A stretch of DNA of 64,000 nucleotides. Source: Corythoichthys intestinalis. Lineage: Eukaryota > Chordata > Actinopteri > Syngnathiformes > Syngnathidae. The stretch lies in NCBI RefSeq assembly GCF_030265065.1, contig NC_080409.1, forward strand, positions 32,002,501 to 32,066,500, in the 5' to 3' direction. A program made the position numbers and the translations under genes. The notes beneath the pieces were generated by a model. That model was given only the letters and a program-made list of their open reading frames with translations, did no database searches and was not told the DNA's origin. Below, piece by piece: positions 46,787-57,969 of the stretch. Position 1 is the stretch's first letter; each line of letters opens with the position of its first letter.

Positions 46787-47871
46787 CATAGGCGGAGTTT
46801 GACTTTTGGGGCAGGATGTTGATGACCCCGAAACGCAGTGTCAGCAATAAAATTAAACTTTATAGAATATTTATAATAATAAGTTGACAATGAGTGGTTT
46901 TTTTGTTTCCCATCATTCTTGAAGGGAATTATAAATGAGGCTGCTTAGGCAATACGTTTTTCCAAGATCGTCATCCATTGATTATGGTACGCCCACCGGT
47001 GTCGTGCCAATGTAGTTACCCCAGTCAAAAATGTTATCCCCGGGGGGAGCCATATGGAGGTAGATTTGTGTCTTTATTATTCGATCCAAAAAAAGTTGCT
47101 TCAATTAAAAAAAAAAAAAAAAAGTTAAAATATATATTTTCAACCCCCCCAAAAAAGTCGATTCAATCACAAAAAAATGTTTGAATGCAAAAATCAATTT
47201 AAAACTCAAAAAATGCATGTGAAAGCTATTTTTTCTTTGATTTTTTTTGGGGGGGGGCGAGTTGAAGTCAATTTTTTTTTTTTTTTTTTTTTGATTGAAG
47301 TGATTTGTGTTTGGGCCACATTTTGGCTAGGTCATTTTTGTTTTTATTATTCAATCAAAAAAATAAAAATAAATTGCTTAAAAAAAAAAAATCACAAAGA
47401 AAAATCAATCAAAAAAAGAACAATTTCAATCATGGAAAAAGTTTTTGAACATGAAAAAATATTTAAGATTGACAATTTTTCATTGGATATAGTTTTCTTT
47501 GATTGAAGCAATCCTTTTTTTATGTTCGGCCATATTATGGGTAGGACATTTGTGCCGAAATCATTTAATCCCCCAAAAAGTTTCTTCAATCCAAAAAAAA
47601 AAAAAAAAAAAAAAAAAAAATTAAAGAAAAAAATCATTTGAAAAATAAAATTGCCCTCCCCCATTTTTTTTTTTTTTATTATATGCAAAGCAAATGACCA
47701 TCTACGTTGCTAGTCACATGCTCTGTACTAAAAATAATTTTGACCCATTATAAAAATATATTTTTTTGTTCATTTCATTTATTTGTGTTGCAAAGTCAAT
47801 TCCATGCAATGACACTTTTCGCCCACCGGTGGGGCCTGGCCCCCTTGGCCCCCCCTTAAAATCCGCTTATG
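46787..47871 (+). mobile_element. hAT-like non-autonomous element (CATAGGCGGA ends), copy 2
   Basis: Ends CATAGGCGGA and TCCGCTTATG, exact 8-bp duplication TTTATAAA (46,779-46,786 and 47,872-47,879). Located in the J-C intron, 260 bp upstream of TRBC exon 1. Rich in A/T homopolymers. Confidence 0.93.
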
Positions 47872-47879
47872 TTTATAAA

Positions 47880-48431
47880 TCCATCAGAGGCAAAAATCCA
47901 TCCTATTTACACTTCAGTTTTATTTTACTTATTATGCTTTTATGAGTGATAATCAAACATTAGTTTGCTCAGACTGGTTCGCTCGAGGGTGAACCAGATA
48001 TAAAATTGTTTCCTCTTTGCAATATGTGAACACTTCAATTTTTGATTCATTTGTTGATTTTAAAGATGATTTCCGCTGATTTTGATTGATTACCAATTTG
48101 TTTTGCTCGTACTAGTTGATGTTTATTTTATACTTGACTATGGTAACATCAAGCAAATGTCTTTTGAAGCTGGTGTGCTCCTACTGACAAGTCACACAAG
48201 TGACCAACACTAATAACAAGCCCATATTTACACAGTTTCAAAATAAAATTAATAACATATTAAGCCTATCAGTGGCATGATAAATGTCATTTTTACTCTA
48301 AATTCACAGTAATAGCATCCGGTATGTCAGATTTTTACTCAAGAACATCACACATTCTAAATGTTATAGCTGGTAGGAAGAATGTGACATTAGAAGTACT
48401 TCAATCTTGAATCGAAACTTTTTGTTCTTAC
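47880..48431. other. J-C intron, no further J seen
   Basis: Searched for the F-G-x-G-T codon pattern with a donor; none found between the hAT copy and J3. AT-rich. Confidence 0.6.
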
Positions 48432-48508
48432 CTATGACGGTCAGTTTAGTTCCTGATCCAAAGTAAGCAATACTATACTGCACGTTGAAGTTGCCCTCGA
48501 CTAAAACT
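48432..48508 (-). CDS. TCR beta joining segment J3 with 12-RSS
   Basis: The coding part (48,480-48,432) reads QYSIAYFGSGTKLTVI plus a split base and ends at the donor GTAAGAAC. The F-G-S-G-T core is intact. On its 5' side: heptamer CAACGTG (48,481-48,487), 12-base spacer, nonamer AGTTTTAGT (48,500-48,508; seven of nine consensus bases). It splices in phase to TRBC exon 1, giving Glu from the split codon. Confidence 0.92.
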
Positions 48509-48713
48509 CATCCCGATGCCCAGACTTTGAATGACATCATTGGGAAAAAAAACCTTTTTACATGACAATTTCTCTACTAATATTACATTATCGATTTCCC
48601 ACATTTTGAGCACCCCTAAATTCTCAGATTGTCCTCCCAAACAATTTGCAAACAATAACTCCAAGACATCGATTGTTATTATTTTTTAATTAGAATTAGA
48701 AAATATTTCTTAC

Positions 48714-48795
48714 CTAATACGGTTAGCATTGTTCCACTGTCAAAGCTACTCTCCGAAGCTCTGGTGGCACAGTACGCATGTACCTTGCACCAAAT
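48714..48795 (-). CDS. TCR beta joining segment J2 with 12-RSS, altered motif
   Basis: The coding part (48,767-48,714) reads ASESSFDSGTMLTVL and ends at donor GTAAGAAA. The hallmark F-G-x-G-T is F-D-S-G-T: the first Gly of the J bulge is Asp. The heptamer is TACTGTG (48,768-48,774), the spacer 12, the nonamer ATTTGGTGC (five of nine). It may still join, but the altered Gly could harm domain folding. Possibly a non-functional J. Confidence 0.75.
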
Positions 48796-49020
48796 GTTCC
48801 AGAATGTAGCAAGTAGAAAACGCTGCTGCTTTGTATTTTGTTTTAAGTTACATGCTACAACTAATCAATTAATGCTTAGTTTGTGCCTTGAACAAAGAAG
48901 CGTATGAAACTGAATTTTCTCGCTTAAAATAATTAGTAACTTGATTTTTTTTTTTTTTTTTAAGAAAATACACTTGCATTGTGACACTACAAATGTCCTT
49001 GAAAATGCAGATATATTTAC

Positions 49021-49100
49021 CTAAAACTGAGAGTCTTGTCCCTGGTCCAAAGTAAACTGGCTGACCATAGCCCACGGTACTCCCGTTCAATGCATAATAG
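49021..49100 (-). CDS. TCR beta joining segment J1 with 12-RSS
   Basis: The coding part (49,072-49,021) reads GYGQPVYFGPGTRLSVL and ends at donor GTAAATAT. The F-G-P-G-T core is intact. Heptamer TACCGTG (49,073-49,079), spacer 12, nonamer CTATTATGC (49,092-49,100; only about four of nine). The GTG next to the coding end is kept. It is nearest to D, about 340 bp away. Confidence 0.85.
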
Positions 49101-49402
49101 TTCCTTCATTTTCCCCCACCAGGAAAATTATGATATGTCTTGCAGCAGTGATTTTGGCTTGGTTTGGCTCTCCAGAATTTGATAAATAAGATTAGGGTTC
49201 CAAAACAAGAAAAAAGGCATCAAATAAGAAGGTTAAATACAGAGTATCCAGAGGATGAAGAAGAATTAAAACACCCCAAAAAGCCCTGAAAGGTCCAGGT
49301 TTTGCCCCTCCAAATGAAGGTAACAAACACTGAATTTCTGTACCAAAAATGGGTAATGTCGATTAAATATTAGCAATTTGCCTCACAGAGGTAAAGCAGG
49401 CA

Positions 49403-49481
49403 GGTTTTTGTACAGCTCGTCTATGAGCTTGTACCACTGTGTATCCCTGTACCCACAGTGTTAGCACTTTTCACAAAAACT
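49403..49481 (-). other. TRBD: TCR beta diversity segment D with both RSSs
   Basis: The minus strand reads nonamer AGTTTTTGT (49,481-49,473), 12-base spacer, heptamer CACTGTG (49,460-49,454), the 12-base D GGTACAGGGATA (49,453-49,442), heptamer CACAGTG (49,441-49,435), 23-base spacer, nonamer ACAAAAACC (49,411-49,403). Both heptamers are perfect, and one nonamer is perfect. A 12-RSS on the 5' side and a 23-RSS on the 3' side is the diagnostic arrangement of TRBD. The D core resembles the G-rich mammalian TRBD1 (GGGACAGGGGGC). Confidence 0.97.
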
Positions 49482-50253
49482 CTGGATGTCTTTTTCACAC
49501 TTCTGCAACCTCAAAACAGATTGTATCTCAGCACCTCATCTGGAGACACGTGAGAGTGATGAATTTGGTGCTACACCTGTTTTGAAGCTTTAAGGTGGGC
49601 CACAACATAAAAAAGAATTCATGTTCTTAACTTACTAGCAGCCATTTACGGCGAAGATGTGTAGTTTATTTGAACTGGGAGAGGCTGGCAGCAATCATTC
49701 ACGGTCATCCCCCAATCTATTGTCTTCAATTGCACGGAAACATGATCATTCACAGCTAGACCTCCTAGTTCAAAACATACTCGCAAATTTGCACTCTTAA
49801 CAAACAATCGTCACAATATTAACATCACTGAGCAATAATTATTGCAATAAACCAAGCCTCTCACTTCTGTTTTAAACAATCAAAAGCAGCAATGTGCACA
49901 TTGCCTGGTTCTCTGACAGCAGGCCGTGACCGAACCACACAAAGATAGAAATGCGTTCATTTTTTATAGTTTAATCTGTATTTAATACTAGAATGGTGAC
50001 CAAAAAAAGTTGACTGATATCCATTCATTAGGACAAGTAATACATTCATTTGTTTATTTCAGGCCATGATTTTCCTTGTCAAGACAGCAAGTATATACAG
50101 CTCATATAAACATATAACAAAAAGCGCAGCAAAACTAAGTAGCATAGCAACATCAACTACATGCCTGGAAAGGAGTGGGAAGAAGAAAACTAAATCGCCG
50201 TAATACAAGCGTATTGATAGCAAGCTACTCAAGTGAAACAAAATCCACTATTA
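49482..50253. other. Spacer between D and V7
   Basis: Contains the short recurrent repeat around 49,630-49,790 (cagccatttacgg, gaactgggagaggctggcag). No V, D or J segment was recognised. Confidence 0.45.
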
Positions 50254-50758
50254 CCGTATTGGCCCGGATATAAGACGGTGTTTTTTGCATTGAAATAACA
50301 CTGAAAAATTGGGGGTCGTCTTATGTTCGTGTTCTAGACATTATACCCATTTATGACGCTAGATGGCGCCAGATATCATTGAAGCGATGTTCTGTTATGA
50401 CAGATTTCAGCTACTCTCAAGTTTAACCAGTTTGCATTATTTTATTGTTTATTGTTTTAACAATAACAATAACATTTTATTGTTTTATCACAATAGATTG
50501 GTTTATTTACATTTCAAAAACCAGTGATTGCAATTTGGTTTACATTTTTTAAATGTTCAGATATTCAGATTTGAATGAGGCAAAATTACATGCTTTTTCT
50601 CTCAAATATATTGTTATAATCATTTGTTTCAGATGTACTGTAATTATTTTCTGTATAAAAATTAATTTGGTGTTCAAAAAGTATTTTTTCAAACTTGAGT
50701 CTTGAAAAAGAGGGGGTCGTCTTATAATCAGGGCCGTCTTATATTCGGGCCAATACGG
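50254..50758. mobile_element. TA-flanked MITE (CCGTATTGGCCCG ends)
   Basis: 505 bp with inverted ends CCGTATTGGCCCGGATATAA and the inverse of CCGTATTGGCCCGAATATAA. TA lies on both sides. The interior holds a T-rich block with tttattgtttattg. No transposase. Confidence 0.9.
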
Positions 50759-51168
50759 TATTCCAAAGATAAAATGATTGTCAAGCTGTGCATTGGCTAT
50801 TGCAAGGCTAGAAAATAGAAATGGGTTATCCAGGGCACATTATTTTCTTCTTTTAGAACCTTGTGAGAGTTCCAATGGTGTTTTCTTTTTGAAAACACTG
50901 TGAGTGCTCACAAAACAGGTGTTCCCAAGTTGTAAGACTGCAGTCGTGGACCAACTTCAAAATAAAAGCCTTTCATTTCCTGCATGCTTAGCACACACCA
51001 GAGTGGGTAGACGCATGACTAGGTGCAACCAGACACAAATTGTTGGTACATCAGGATGCATCAATCTTTATAGATACAGTACATGAAATAGTTTAGCCAA
51101 AGTCCAATTGAATTGATGGATAAACAAAAAAACAACAACAATCTTTTAGAATAAATGATTGCAAACCT
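50759..51168. other. Spacer, no gene
   Basis: No recognised feature. Confidence 0.4.
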
Positions 51169-51574
51169 GACAAAGCCGGTGATTTCTTTGGCGATGTTAC
51201 CACAATATTAATTGTCACCTTAACTTATAAAGACTGGCGAATAGAGGACCCCCGAGATCATGGACCGTCTAAGGCCGTATCATTGAGCTATATCACAGAT
51301 GCGCACCCAACGCTCAGATTTTTCTATCATATCCATCTTACTGTCAATGGTAAGCATCACCTTTTCCTATTTTTTACCACCTGTACTAACATTGTTGGAA
51401 CCCATGTTGATTTCTCTTAAAAGAAAATCTGCCATGCGTCCGTCTCGCGGAAAACAAAGAAACTGCGGTGCTGTAGTATTTAGAGCATGTCGTCGGTTGT
51501 AGAAACAAACGGCGAGTCAAATTTTACGTCGAAACGATCGTGTGTTGAAGCGATTGTATGTCGAGGTACCACTG
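51169..51574 (+). mobile_element. Tigger/pogo-type right-end fragment
   Basis: Ends gtcgaggtaccactg followed by TA and shares its interior with 43,160-43,459. The left end is missing. It is followed at once by a scrap (51,575-51,665) of the CATAGGCGGA-type hAT element. Confidence 0.65.
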
Positions 51575-52159
51575 TATAGGAAAGTCAATTACATGCAATG
51601 ACATTTTTGGCCACCAGGGAGGGGAGGACTAGGCCCCCCAGTCCCTCTTAATCTACGCGTATGATCAAAATTGCTTGGTAATTTTTAATGCTTTAGGTAA
51701 ATGTAACTGATTGTGGAAAATGTGTACATAAAATTGCAAAGAATAGATCAAAGGCCCTTGAATCGAGTTGAATCGTCAAGTGACAGACATTGCAATATAA
51801 GCGAATATCGTTTCAGTGTCCAGTAAACTGATAACATATTGCATCGTCACAAAATTGGTGATTTATGTGCCTACTATATACATTGCATATGTGAGTTGAG
51901 TACAAATATTGCCTAAATGTTTAAAAACATGGATTAAGTCATTCACTGCCACTGATGGCAAGTGAGATTAAATGTCTATTGTCGTCAAGGCATTGAACAT
52001 AATATCATCTTTCACTGTCAGGCTTTCCAGTTCAAATTAATTCTTTCGTTTGCCACAAGGGGGTGCTCGTACACTTGGAGAATCACTGCTTCAAACCAAC
52101 AGATGGTGCCAAATATCGCTAGAAATGCAGGGAGCATTCTGGGTATTCTTCTCTGCCGA

Positions 52160-52166
52160 TAAAAGC
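52160..52166 (+). promoter_or_regulatory. TATA-like box of V7
   Basis: The word gataaaa lies about 70 bp upstream of the V7 start codon and is conserved at the matching place before V9 (ctctgccgataaaa in both). Role inferred from position. Confidence 0.4.
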
Positions 52167-52230
52167 AATCAACCCACATTCATCAGACTGCTCCTGAATG
52201 AAAAGTGGATCGCTTAGATTTTCAGCTAAA

Positions 52231-52646
52231 ATGCTCGCGACAGTACTGGTACTCATCATGCTTCCGACAGAAGGTGAGGAACCAGAAACATCCAAGGTAA
52301 ATAAACTGCATTGCCTAAATGACACTGTGTTCTATCCAACAGTGACAGCATCGGACAACTTAGATGTTCACCAAACACCGCCGTACATGATAAAGAGACT
52401 CGGGGAAGACAGCGTCGACGAAATGAGCTGCTCGCACAGCATCACGAATTACGACGTCGTCCTCTGGTACAGACAAAACCGGGTTGGCACGCTGGTGCTC
52501 ATGGGCTACCTCAATCAGAGGAGTCCTTTCCCCGAGGATGATTTTAAGGGGAAGGTGGACTTTAGTGGAAATGCCCAACAACGCTCCGGCCTGATCATCA
52601 AAAACCTGACCTTAAGTGATAGTGCTGTGTACTTCTGCGCAGCTAG
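52231..52646 (+). CDS. TCR beta variable segment V7, inverted
   Basis: The only V on the plus strand. Leader exon 52,231-52,273 (MLATVLVLIMLPTE, donor GTGAGGAA). The V exon 52,343-52,646 after acceptor ATCCAACAG encodes LDVHQTPPYMIKRLGEDSVD, first cysteine in MSCSHS, VVLWYRQNRVGTLVLMGYLN, and SDSAVYFCAAS. The 69-bp intron is also open. Coding parts are intact and phase-matched, so a functional gene is likely. Because it points away from D, it can join the D-J-C cluster only by inversion. Its closest relative here is V9. Confidence 0.93.
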
Positions 52647-52685
52647 CACAGTGCTGCAGATTGGCCCACGAGTCGTCACAAAACA
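52647..52685 (+). other. V7 recombination signal (23-RSS)
   Basis: Heptamer CACAGTG (52,647-52,653) is perfect, the only consensus V heptamer in the window. Spacer 23 then CACAAAACA (or spacer 24 then ACAAAACAG). Confidence 0.85.
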
Positions 52686-52954
52686 GGCAACCCTTATCAG
52701 CGTTTGATATCAAAACCAACACGTGCGCCATCCGACTCCAAAATCATGAACATTATTCAGTTCGTGAAAAAAACACAGTTGCCCAATGAAGTCTGTAAAA
52801 TAAAAGTTAATCAGTCCTACTTGATAGTTGATTCATCACTCTTTAAGAGTTGACTAATAATTCTTCCATCGATTTGTATTGTTGATGTTATGAATCCCAC
52901 CAAATTAAAGGCATAGTCACTGTGCATTTGCTTGACTTAAGTGCAGGTGGCGTG

Positions 52955-53145
52955 GAATCACTTCACATTCAGTGACGGTCTGATTGTGGGTGCGAATCGT
53001 TGTCAGTCTCTGTGTGTGCGCTACAAGTGACTGATGACCAGTTTAGGGTGTAGTCCGCCTTTCACCCGAGGTCAGCTGGGATGACTCCAGCACCCTGCAG
53101 CCTTGACACAGATAAGCAGTGTTGAAAATGGATGGATGGATGAAT
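52955..53145 (+). repeat. SINE-like element
   Basis: Related to 24,065-24,345: gaccagtttagggtgtagtc, gtcagctgggatgactccag and the tail aaaatggatggatgga. Confidence 0.65.
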
Positions 53146-53331
53146 TAAAGGCAGGACATACTCAGCTGTAGCAGCCCTTCAGATTGCACCTAGCTATGAC
53201 AGTTCCCGTTTCCAGACAAGAAAGTAAACGTGGCCAAGAATTAGTTGTGCAGTGCATGATTGCGTTGAACAAGGAAGCGCTCCCAAACAGACGCCTAGAC
53301 CCCAGTTAGGGGAGGACTGCACTCTCTAAGC

Positions 53332-54265
53332 CAGGGGTCCCCAACCTTTTTTGCACCACGAACCGGTATTATTTGGGTCTTTTTTTCACGGACCGGTGTT
53401 CTGACAAATTTTGCAACCCATCAAAAATTGCAACTATGCTGTTCTGCGCATGCGCGTAACATTAAAAATGGCCGCGAATGCAGCGATTCCAAAGTAAACA
53501 CTACAAACTTTCTTAAAAGAAAGGAATATTAACTTCCCTTTGATGATGGATGAACATGTAGAAAAGTTCTCAAACACGTCCTGCCATGTTAGCTGCACAC
53601 AACAACTGCACACCGCTCTCTCACCGTTAACGACTTCGCCGTGTCGTTAAGCAATAATTAAGAAGCCCGCTTCACAAAGATACGATGTTGGAAATTGTAG
53701 CAAGGTTTTCAGTGCTCTCGTAGTGATGTCAGGATATTCCGGAATGACTTTAATCCAGAACCTCGGTAGAGTTATTGTCTCAAATGTACGTTTAAGGTTG
53801 CCGTCATTTGCGATCTCTACAAGCTGATCCTCCTGTTGCACAGACATGCTCAAATCACTCGGTTTGTTCACAAACGGGTCGTGGGTCTTCGAGGTTGTTG
53901 GCTCATCTTCTGGCTCGTCAGGTGCCCTTTTCGCCGTAAAAAATCTCTCCAAAGACGTCTGTTTTCCAGTCATCTTCTCTCGTGTGGGGGCTAATTATTT
54001 CCAGGAACAAATGTGCTAAGCGGTTTAGTCATACGTTATTAATAGAGGACAACTTAAGCGCACATAGATATATTATATATGACAACATTCTAATCTATCA
54101 TGTAGTAATATATCTAGAGTAGACAGGGATATTGGTGTGTTAGATAGGGGCACAGAGTTAATTTGGCCAGAATGCAGTCGTTAATAAATAATTATTTTTT
54201 GCGGCCCGGTAGCAAATGCACCACAGACCGGTACCGGTCCGCGGCCTGGCAGATGGGGACCCCTG
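53332..54265 (-). mobile_element. hAT transposon, deleted (CAGGGGTCCCCAAC ends)
   Basis: Ends CAGGGGTCCCCAACC and GGGGACCCCTG, with exact 8-bp duplication CTCTAAGC (53,324-53,331 and 54,266-54,273). A minus-strand frame (53,973-53,647) holds the start and the end of a BED-type hAT transposase joined by deletion: MTGKQTSLERFFTAKRAP and, near the end, WIKVIPEYPDITTRAL and FPTSYLCEAGF. No catalytic centre is left, so the element is non-autonomous. Confidence 0.92.
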
Positions 54266-54372
54266 CTCTAAGCTACATTGCCAAGCGGTGTGATCAGTTA
54301 GCTTGGACTTGCTCAATTGGCGGGGCAAAAAAAAACTGAATGAAAAACTGAAAGCATGGGTTTGTTGGCAAG

Positions 54373-54411
54373 GCTTTATGGAGCGCGTAGCCGCTTTAGC
54401 GTGTCACCGTG
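54373..54411 (-). other. V8 recombination signal (23-RSS)
   Basis: Heptamer CACGGTG (54,405-54,411), 23-base spacer, nonamer CCATAAAGC (six of nine). Confidence 0.85.
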
Positions 54412-54815
54412 TGCTAGTTGCGCAGAAGTAAACACCTGTGTCTGACACTCTGACAGAGCTAATATTGAGAAAGCCTGTCTTCTTGTCTTCACGCTTTATG
54501 ACTATGCGAGGATCACGCTGCTGGTAAAAGGGCCGGTTGCCCATGCGGCTGAGCCCGACCACTTCGATTGGTTGGCGACCTTTCTTTTGGCGGTACCACA
54601 ATATGATTTCCTCGTTGCGATCGTGGCTGCACTTGAAGACCACCGTGGAGGCCACGTGCACTATTTTGTGTTGGGGCTGTTGAAAGCGCACACCCATGAC
54701 TTGACCTGTGGGTCAAAAAACATGTCAACATCTGTTGACTAGGAGCTGTTAGACGTTTATGAGCATTACATGGAAGTGAGATGAGAAGAAGTCCAATCAG
54801 GGTGGCAGACATCAT
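54412..54815 (-). CDS. TCR beta variable segment V8
   Basis: Leader exon 54,815-54,770 (MMSATLIGLLLISLP with a split Cys codon at GTAATGCT). The V exon 54,705-54,412 after acceptor GACCCACAG encodes QVMGVRFQQPQHKIVHVA, first cysteine in VFKCSHDRNEE, ILWYRQKKGRQPIEVVGLS, a charged stretch IVIKREDKKTG and VSDTGVYFCATS. It is the most mammalian-like V here and belongs to its own family. It lies 5 kb upstream of D in the correct orientation for deletional joining. Intact. Confidence 0.93.
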
Positions 54816-55429
54816 TATTGATTACAGGAATCGAAAGAAAAAAATATCAGGGCTTCAGTTAAGTCATGGTCTAAAATCATCCTAATAGACCACAGGACAC
54901 CACTTTGTCCATTTTTCCTGTGTGCTTTGCTGCCCCCTAAGGGGTGTCACTAGACCTAATACAATACTTGGGCAAATCAGGGCACTGGTGAGCTATTATA
55001 AAAATCGTGAAATAGCGCTTAAAACTATATATAATCAAACCAAAATACAAGTTTCACCTCTGCTCATGCCCATCAACGTCCATCTCTCCTTCACCTCTTC
55101 CTGCACTCTGCTGCTCTACTTTGTCTGGAGAGACGTGCGATATCACTGTAACTGTTATGTAAGTAATCACTGTTTCTCAACTGGTAGGTTGTGAACTAAT
55201 AGTGGTTTATGTTGCCTAGGTTTGTTACCTAGCTTACCTTTTTCATTCCTCCTTACTTACTGTGAGCAAATAACTTTCTAATATCCATTTGCAAGAGTAA
55301 TGCTTTTTGAGTCAAATACAAATAACAGATAATACATCTTGTTACAGATTACAGGTACCGCAGTAACAGATACAATAAAATTGACTTCATATTGATTTTG
55401 GTGCATTTCCGTGGCTCTTTTATTTTGAA
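54816..55429. other. V8 5' flank, no gene
   Basis: No recognised feature except AT-rich spacer and short open frames without similarity. Confidence 0.4.
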
Positions 55430-55640
55430 TTACTCCCTGTTAATTGTGGGTTATTTACAGGACACGCCCCTGTTAATTTTGGGAAATTTCTTGGTGACTT
55501 CTTACTAGTTTTTGGCCATTTTTGGGTCACTTCCTGATGATTTTGGGCCATTTCTTGGTGACCTCCTGTTTGTTATGGTCACTTCCTTTTGCCTTTTGGG
55601 CTGTTCGTTTCACTGCCTGTAGTTTTGGGGCATTTCCATG
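55430..55640 (+). repeat. Minisatellite of a ttttgggtcacttcctg phrase
   Basis: Imperfect units of about 35-45 bp built on ttttggccattt, cttggtgacttc and cacttcctg. The phrase also appears at about 1340-1480. Confidence 0.65.
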
Positions 55641-55740
55641 AAAAATAAAGTTTGATTATAGCCCCAATAATGCATTGATTTTTTAAAATTCATTGTATTT
55701 AAATGAGTGCCCTATAAAGGGTTAAAATATCCATTTAAAG

Positions 55741-57417
55741 CAGTGGTTCTTAACCTGGGTTCAATCGAACCCTAGGGGTTCGGTGAGTCAGTCTCAGGGG
55801 TTCAGTGGAGCCTCTGCCGCTGAGGTCAAGACATACAGACTCATTATGTCTATACGCGATGGCATACCCCGCTTGGCCATCACTGGCTGCAGATGATCAC
55901 GTGCCATTGCTTAACCAATCAGTGCTGCGAATAATTTAGTGCTCTCAGGAGTGATACAACGTCTGAAAGTCATCGTTGTACGTCGTATAATTACTTTCTT
56001 CATATTTTAATCCATACCAACTATGTCGAGCAATACAATATGGATTCTCATGTATCACGGAACGGGATGGGAGTCAGCATCCTAGCTGCATGATTTGCAA
56101 TGCCACGTTGAGCAACTCTAGCCTCGCACCGGCAAAACTAAAGGAACACTTCCAGAAGCTGCATGGAGATGGAGAATATAAGAACGCAACATTTGCTGAA
56201 TTCAAGGTGAACGGAGCCAAATTCGAAGATAAGGCCACTCGGCCTGCTCTTTGATTTGTACCCATTAACTCATTCACTCCCAGCCATTTTCACCGGTGCA
56301 ACCGCCTTGGCTCCTGGCCGTTTTACTGGATTTTGACTGATTTTGCAAGGCCCACAGAAACTTCTGTTCTATTGCTATATAAACATGGAAACCCACCAAT
56401 AGAAAGATTACACTCTTTTCTTTCAGCAGCAAAAACAGTAAGTTCATATCTTTTTCCATTCTTTAGAAATCAGCATTAGAAAATAGCTTAGTTTGAGCAA
56501 TTTTCCAATTTCTGATGAAAAACAGAGAAATTGAGCTTTTTGTGAAAGCATACATTTCAAACATAACTTTGACTTTAACACAGCTATTTTTGGCTTTGGT
56601 TACATCTCAGACATCTGAATAATGTTTTCCATTTACAAAATAACATAAACAACAAGACAAATAGAGCTTTTGATAGCAAAGTAACAATTTATTTGCACAT
56701 ACCTAACTGAGAGATGACGCTGTTGTGGGTCGCTTGTCTCATAAAGATGGATTTTTTTGAGTCTGTGCGGGGTCTGTTCGGCAAGCAGCACGGACTCAAC
56801 GGCATCATCCGCTGCACTGGTGGTCCCGGTCGTTCTGCTCGGTCGTCCAGCGCCTGGCATCCCGGGCGTCTCTAGGTTGTTCTCCATTCGGTCGTCTTCC
56901 GCCGGCGCCCTGGCCGCGCAGCCCAGCCGTTCGTTGCCGTTGAATCGGGTTGTGGGTCTTACCAAAAGCACTACTGCCCTCCAGTGGCCAGTTTTATTGC
57001 TTTAAAATGGATTTTCAGCTTTGTGCTTTGGAGCTACATTGAATCAGAACCCAGAGATGTCCCTTGTAAAAAAAAAAAAAACGTAAAAGACGTGTAAATA
57101 CGTCTTTAGGACACTGAAACAATTAAAAATAGAACGTATTTATTCGTTTTTGGGAGCAAATGAGTTAACAAACCGATCCTCACAACATCATATGAAGTTG
57201 CGTACTTGATCGCAAAGCAGGTATGTAATTTGTAGTGAGTTCATGCACTTTGTTGATTTTGTTCTGCATGGTTTGTTTTGTGCACCAGTAGAAAAATGTG
57301 AAATATGTCTTGTATTTAAAAAAAACAAACATTTTATTTAACACTAAAGTAGGGTTTGGTGAATGCGCATATGAAACTGGTGGAGTTCGGTAGCACCAAC
57401 AAGGTTAAGAACCACTG
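55741..57417 (+). mobile_element. hAT transposon remnant (CAGTGGTTCTTAACC ends) with nested piggyBac-like element
   Basis: Ends CAGTGGTTCTTAACCTGG and the inverse (gttaagaaccactg). Exact 8-bp duplication ATTTAAAG (55,733-55,740 and 57,418-57,425). A BED zinc-finger coding stretch remains at about 56,080-56,250 (MICNATLSNSSLAPAKLKEH), where the Cys pair and the following His can be read. The catalytic part is missing. A 0.9-kb piggyBac-like element is inserted after the finger. Confidence 0.92.
56265..57168 (+). mobile_element. piggyBac-like non-autonomous element, copy 2
   Basis: TTAA on both sides (56,265-56,268 and 57,165-57,168), ends CTCATTCACTCCCAGCC and GGGAGCAAATGAG. Inside the hAT remnant, so it is the younger of the two. 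Confidence 0.85.
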
Positions 57418-57969
57418 ATTTAAAGCAATAGATGTACAACCCATTTTGATTGGGAGAGGCTGGCAGTGGCCCTCCTAGTCAAAATGGATTAACAGTCTAT
57501 TGCTGTCAATGGCAGCCAAAGAGTTCATGAGAAAATTAACGCTTTATAATACTTCCCCAAAATGTACATGCAGTGTTTACGTAGTCAGATTAAAAAGTTA
57601 AACAAAGTTTTGGTCAGATTCATTAATTCAATTCAGAGCACGTTGTGCTTTGTGCTTCTCATTCTTGGCCACATTTCCTTTCCTGCCTTGATACAGCAGC
57701 TGCCACATTCAGGTGCAATCTAATTGGCTGTGAAAGACCATGTCCTGCCTTGAACTCAGTGGGATTCATAACAGAAACAATAAAAATTGCTAGATGATTC
57801 ATCAGTCAACTCTTAGCTGTGACAAATCAACTATCAATTAGAACTGATCAACTAACAATGTATGGACTCTTGTGTTTGAATTGCGTTTTCGACGAACTGA
57901 ATAATATTTGATTTTGGAGCCGGATGGCGCAGGTGTTAGTTTCTATATCAAACGCTGATAAGCATTGCG

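Larger units (their letters stand above)
51940..53270 (+). repeat. Left arm of an inverted duplication (V7 side)
   Basis: Matches the reverse complement of about 57,600-58,700: the V gene, its leader and promoter (cattctgggt...ctctgccgataaaa) and the 3' flank (gcgccatccgactccaaaatc, ggcaggacat, gtggccaagaat). The arms are diverged by perhaps 15 percent and broken by a SINE-like insertion in this arm. Confidence 0.8.

Noticed and set aside
47177-47688. Lys/Phe-rich open frames in the J-C intron
   Set aside because: They come from A and T homopolymers of the hAT-like element.
48473-48664. A minus-strand frame overlapping J3 upstream
   Set aside because: It is in another frame from J3 and lacks splice or RSS context.
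54513-54815. A continuous 100-codon frame from the V8 start codon
   Set aside because: It reads through the leader intron in a frame that does not give a V domain. The spliced reading gives the conserved cysteines and ends at the RSS.
56757-57005. Ser/Ala/Pro-rich frames on both strands near 56.8 kb
   Set aside because: They lie inside the piggyBac-like element in its GC-richer middle; the frames differ between the two copies of that element.
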